Assembly: GCA_944326735.1 (NCBI GenBank)
Contig: CALVFC010000009.1
Coordinates: 1-22,061, forward strand
DNA length: 22,061 bases
Source of the DNA: an uncultured Limosilactobacillus sp.
GTDB lineage: Bacteria; Bacillota; Bacilli; Lactobacillales; Lactobacillaceae
Direction: 5' to 3'
Shown here: piece after piece, positions 21,641-22,061 of the stretch
How the letters are laid out: the number at the start of each line of letters is the position of its first letter
How positions within the stretch are numbered: the first letter of the stretch is position 1
Position numbers and translations under genes: made by a program
The notes under the pieces: generated by a model
What the model was told of the DNA's origin: nothing
The model's input: the letters and a program-made list of their open reading frames with translations, nothing else
The model's database searches: none

Positions 21641-22061
21641 ATGGTTTATTTACTTGCTTTAATTCCAGCGTTAGGTTGGGGGTTAATGCCACTGATTACC
21701 GGTAAAATTGGTGGTTCAGCCGTTAACCAAATGTTTGGGATTGGTGCTGGGGCAACCATTATCGGTTTAATTGCCTACATTGTTACCCAGCCAAGTGTGT
21801 CAACAACTGCATTCTGGTTCTCAGTATTGTGTGGTGCTCTATGGACGATTGGTCAGGTTGGTCAGTTCGTTTCATTTAAGCGAATGGGTGTTTCCAACAC
21901 CATGCCACTTTCCACTGTGCTGCAGTTGGTTGGTAACTCATTAATTGGGGTTATTATTTTTGGAGAATGGCACAGTGCTCGGGCCTTAACGATTGGTTTT
22001 ATTGCACTGGCCATCGTTGTTATCGGTGCCCTGATGACTTCAGTTTCTGATGGAACTTCTG
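21641..22061 (+). CDS. GRP-family sugar transporter (RbsU/GlcU-like), 5' part only
   Basis: The first 140 residues of a ten-helix glucose/ribose-type uptake protein; the gene runs off the window. It starts MVYLLALIPALGWGLMPLI and then TGKIGGSAVNQMFGIGAGA, the hallmark start of the family, and continues with GALWTIGQVGQFVSFKRMGVS and TMPLSTVLQLVGNSLIGV, also typical. About four helices are visible. AGGAGAG (21626-21632) lies 8 bases before the ATG. The transporter is energised by proton motive force in known members; whether it carries glucose or ribose cannot be decided. The cre site in its promoter suits a sugar-uptake gene under CcpA. Confidence 0.9.
   Translation, partial: MVYLLALIPALGWGLMPLITGKIGGSAVNQMFGIGAGATIIGLIAYIVTQPSVSTTAFWFSVLCGALWTIGQVGQFVSFKRMGVSNTMPLSTVLQLVGNSLIGVIIFGEWHSARALTIGFIALAIVVIGALMTSVSDGTS

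Overview
The window looks like a chromosomal core region of a heterofermentative lactic acid bacterium, most likely Limosilactobacillus. This rests on protein style (an Apf-type LysM protein, OatA, a Pta–TsaE–GNAT block, a tmRNA tag ending YAYAA), strong AGGAGG ribosome sites, many TGn-TAnnAT extended -10 promoters and mid-range GC. The species cannot be fixed by eye. No phage, IS element, CRISPR array, rRNA or tRNA gene was seen.

Layout. 1-1.7 kb: 3' end of rnr with smpB, closed by a two-way terminator. 1.7-2.3 kb (minus): a LURP-one/YxjI-like gene. 2.4-4.2 kb: ung and pta, with a cre-like box upstream. 4.2-5.2 kb: tsaE and a GNAT acetyltransferase. 5.3-7.7 kb (minus): an EamA/DMT exporter and a DEDDh exonuclease–PAS pair. 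A diverged ~89-bp repeat lies just behind both minus-strand units. 7.8-8.7 kb: murB. 8.8-13.9 kb: cdaA–cdaR–glmM and then glmS, which joins c-di-AMP signalling to UDP-GlcNAc supply. 14.0-14.5 kb: a possible short transcript and a small unknown gene. 14.6-17.8 kb: an oatA-like gene, marR and a HAD phosphatase. 18.1-18.7 kb: an Apf-like LysM protein. 18.8-19.2 kb: ssrA (tmRNA). 19.3-21.5 kb: an OmpR-type two-component system. 21.6 kb to the end: the start of a GRP-family sugar transporter under a promoter that carries a cre site.

How it fits together. Cell-wall building is the main theme: murB, glmM and glmS make precursors, the OatA-like enzyme modifies peptidoglycan, the Apf-like protein binds it, and CdaA/CdaR link turgor signalling to glmM. 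Ribosome rescue is a second theme: RNase R, SmpB and tmRNA are all here. Carbon control is a third: there are cre-like sites before ung–pta and before the GRP transporter.

The most interesting signal is the leader of the minus-strand EamA gene. It has a good promoter, a short ORF with its own Shine-Dalgarno, and a perfect 9-bp hairpin that covers the start of the transporter's ribosome site and holds the short ORF's stop codon in its left arm. This is the layout of a translation attenuator. Other candidates are the repeated 3'-UTR element with base-pair covariation, and a promoter–CU-rich–terminator unit after glmS.
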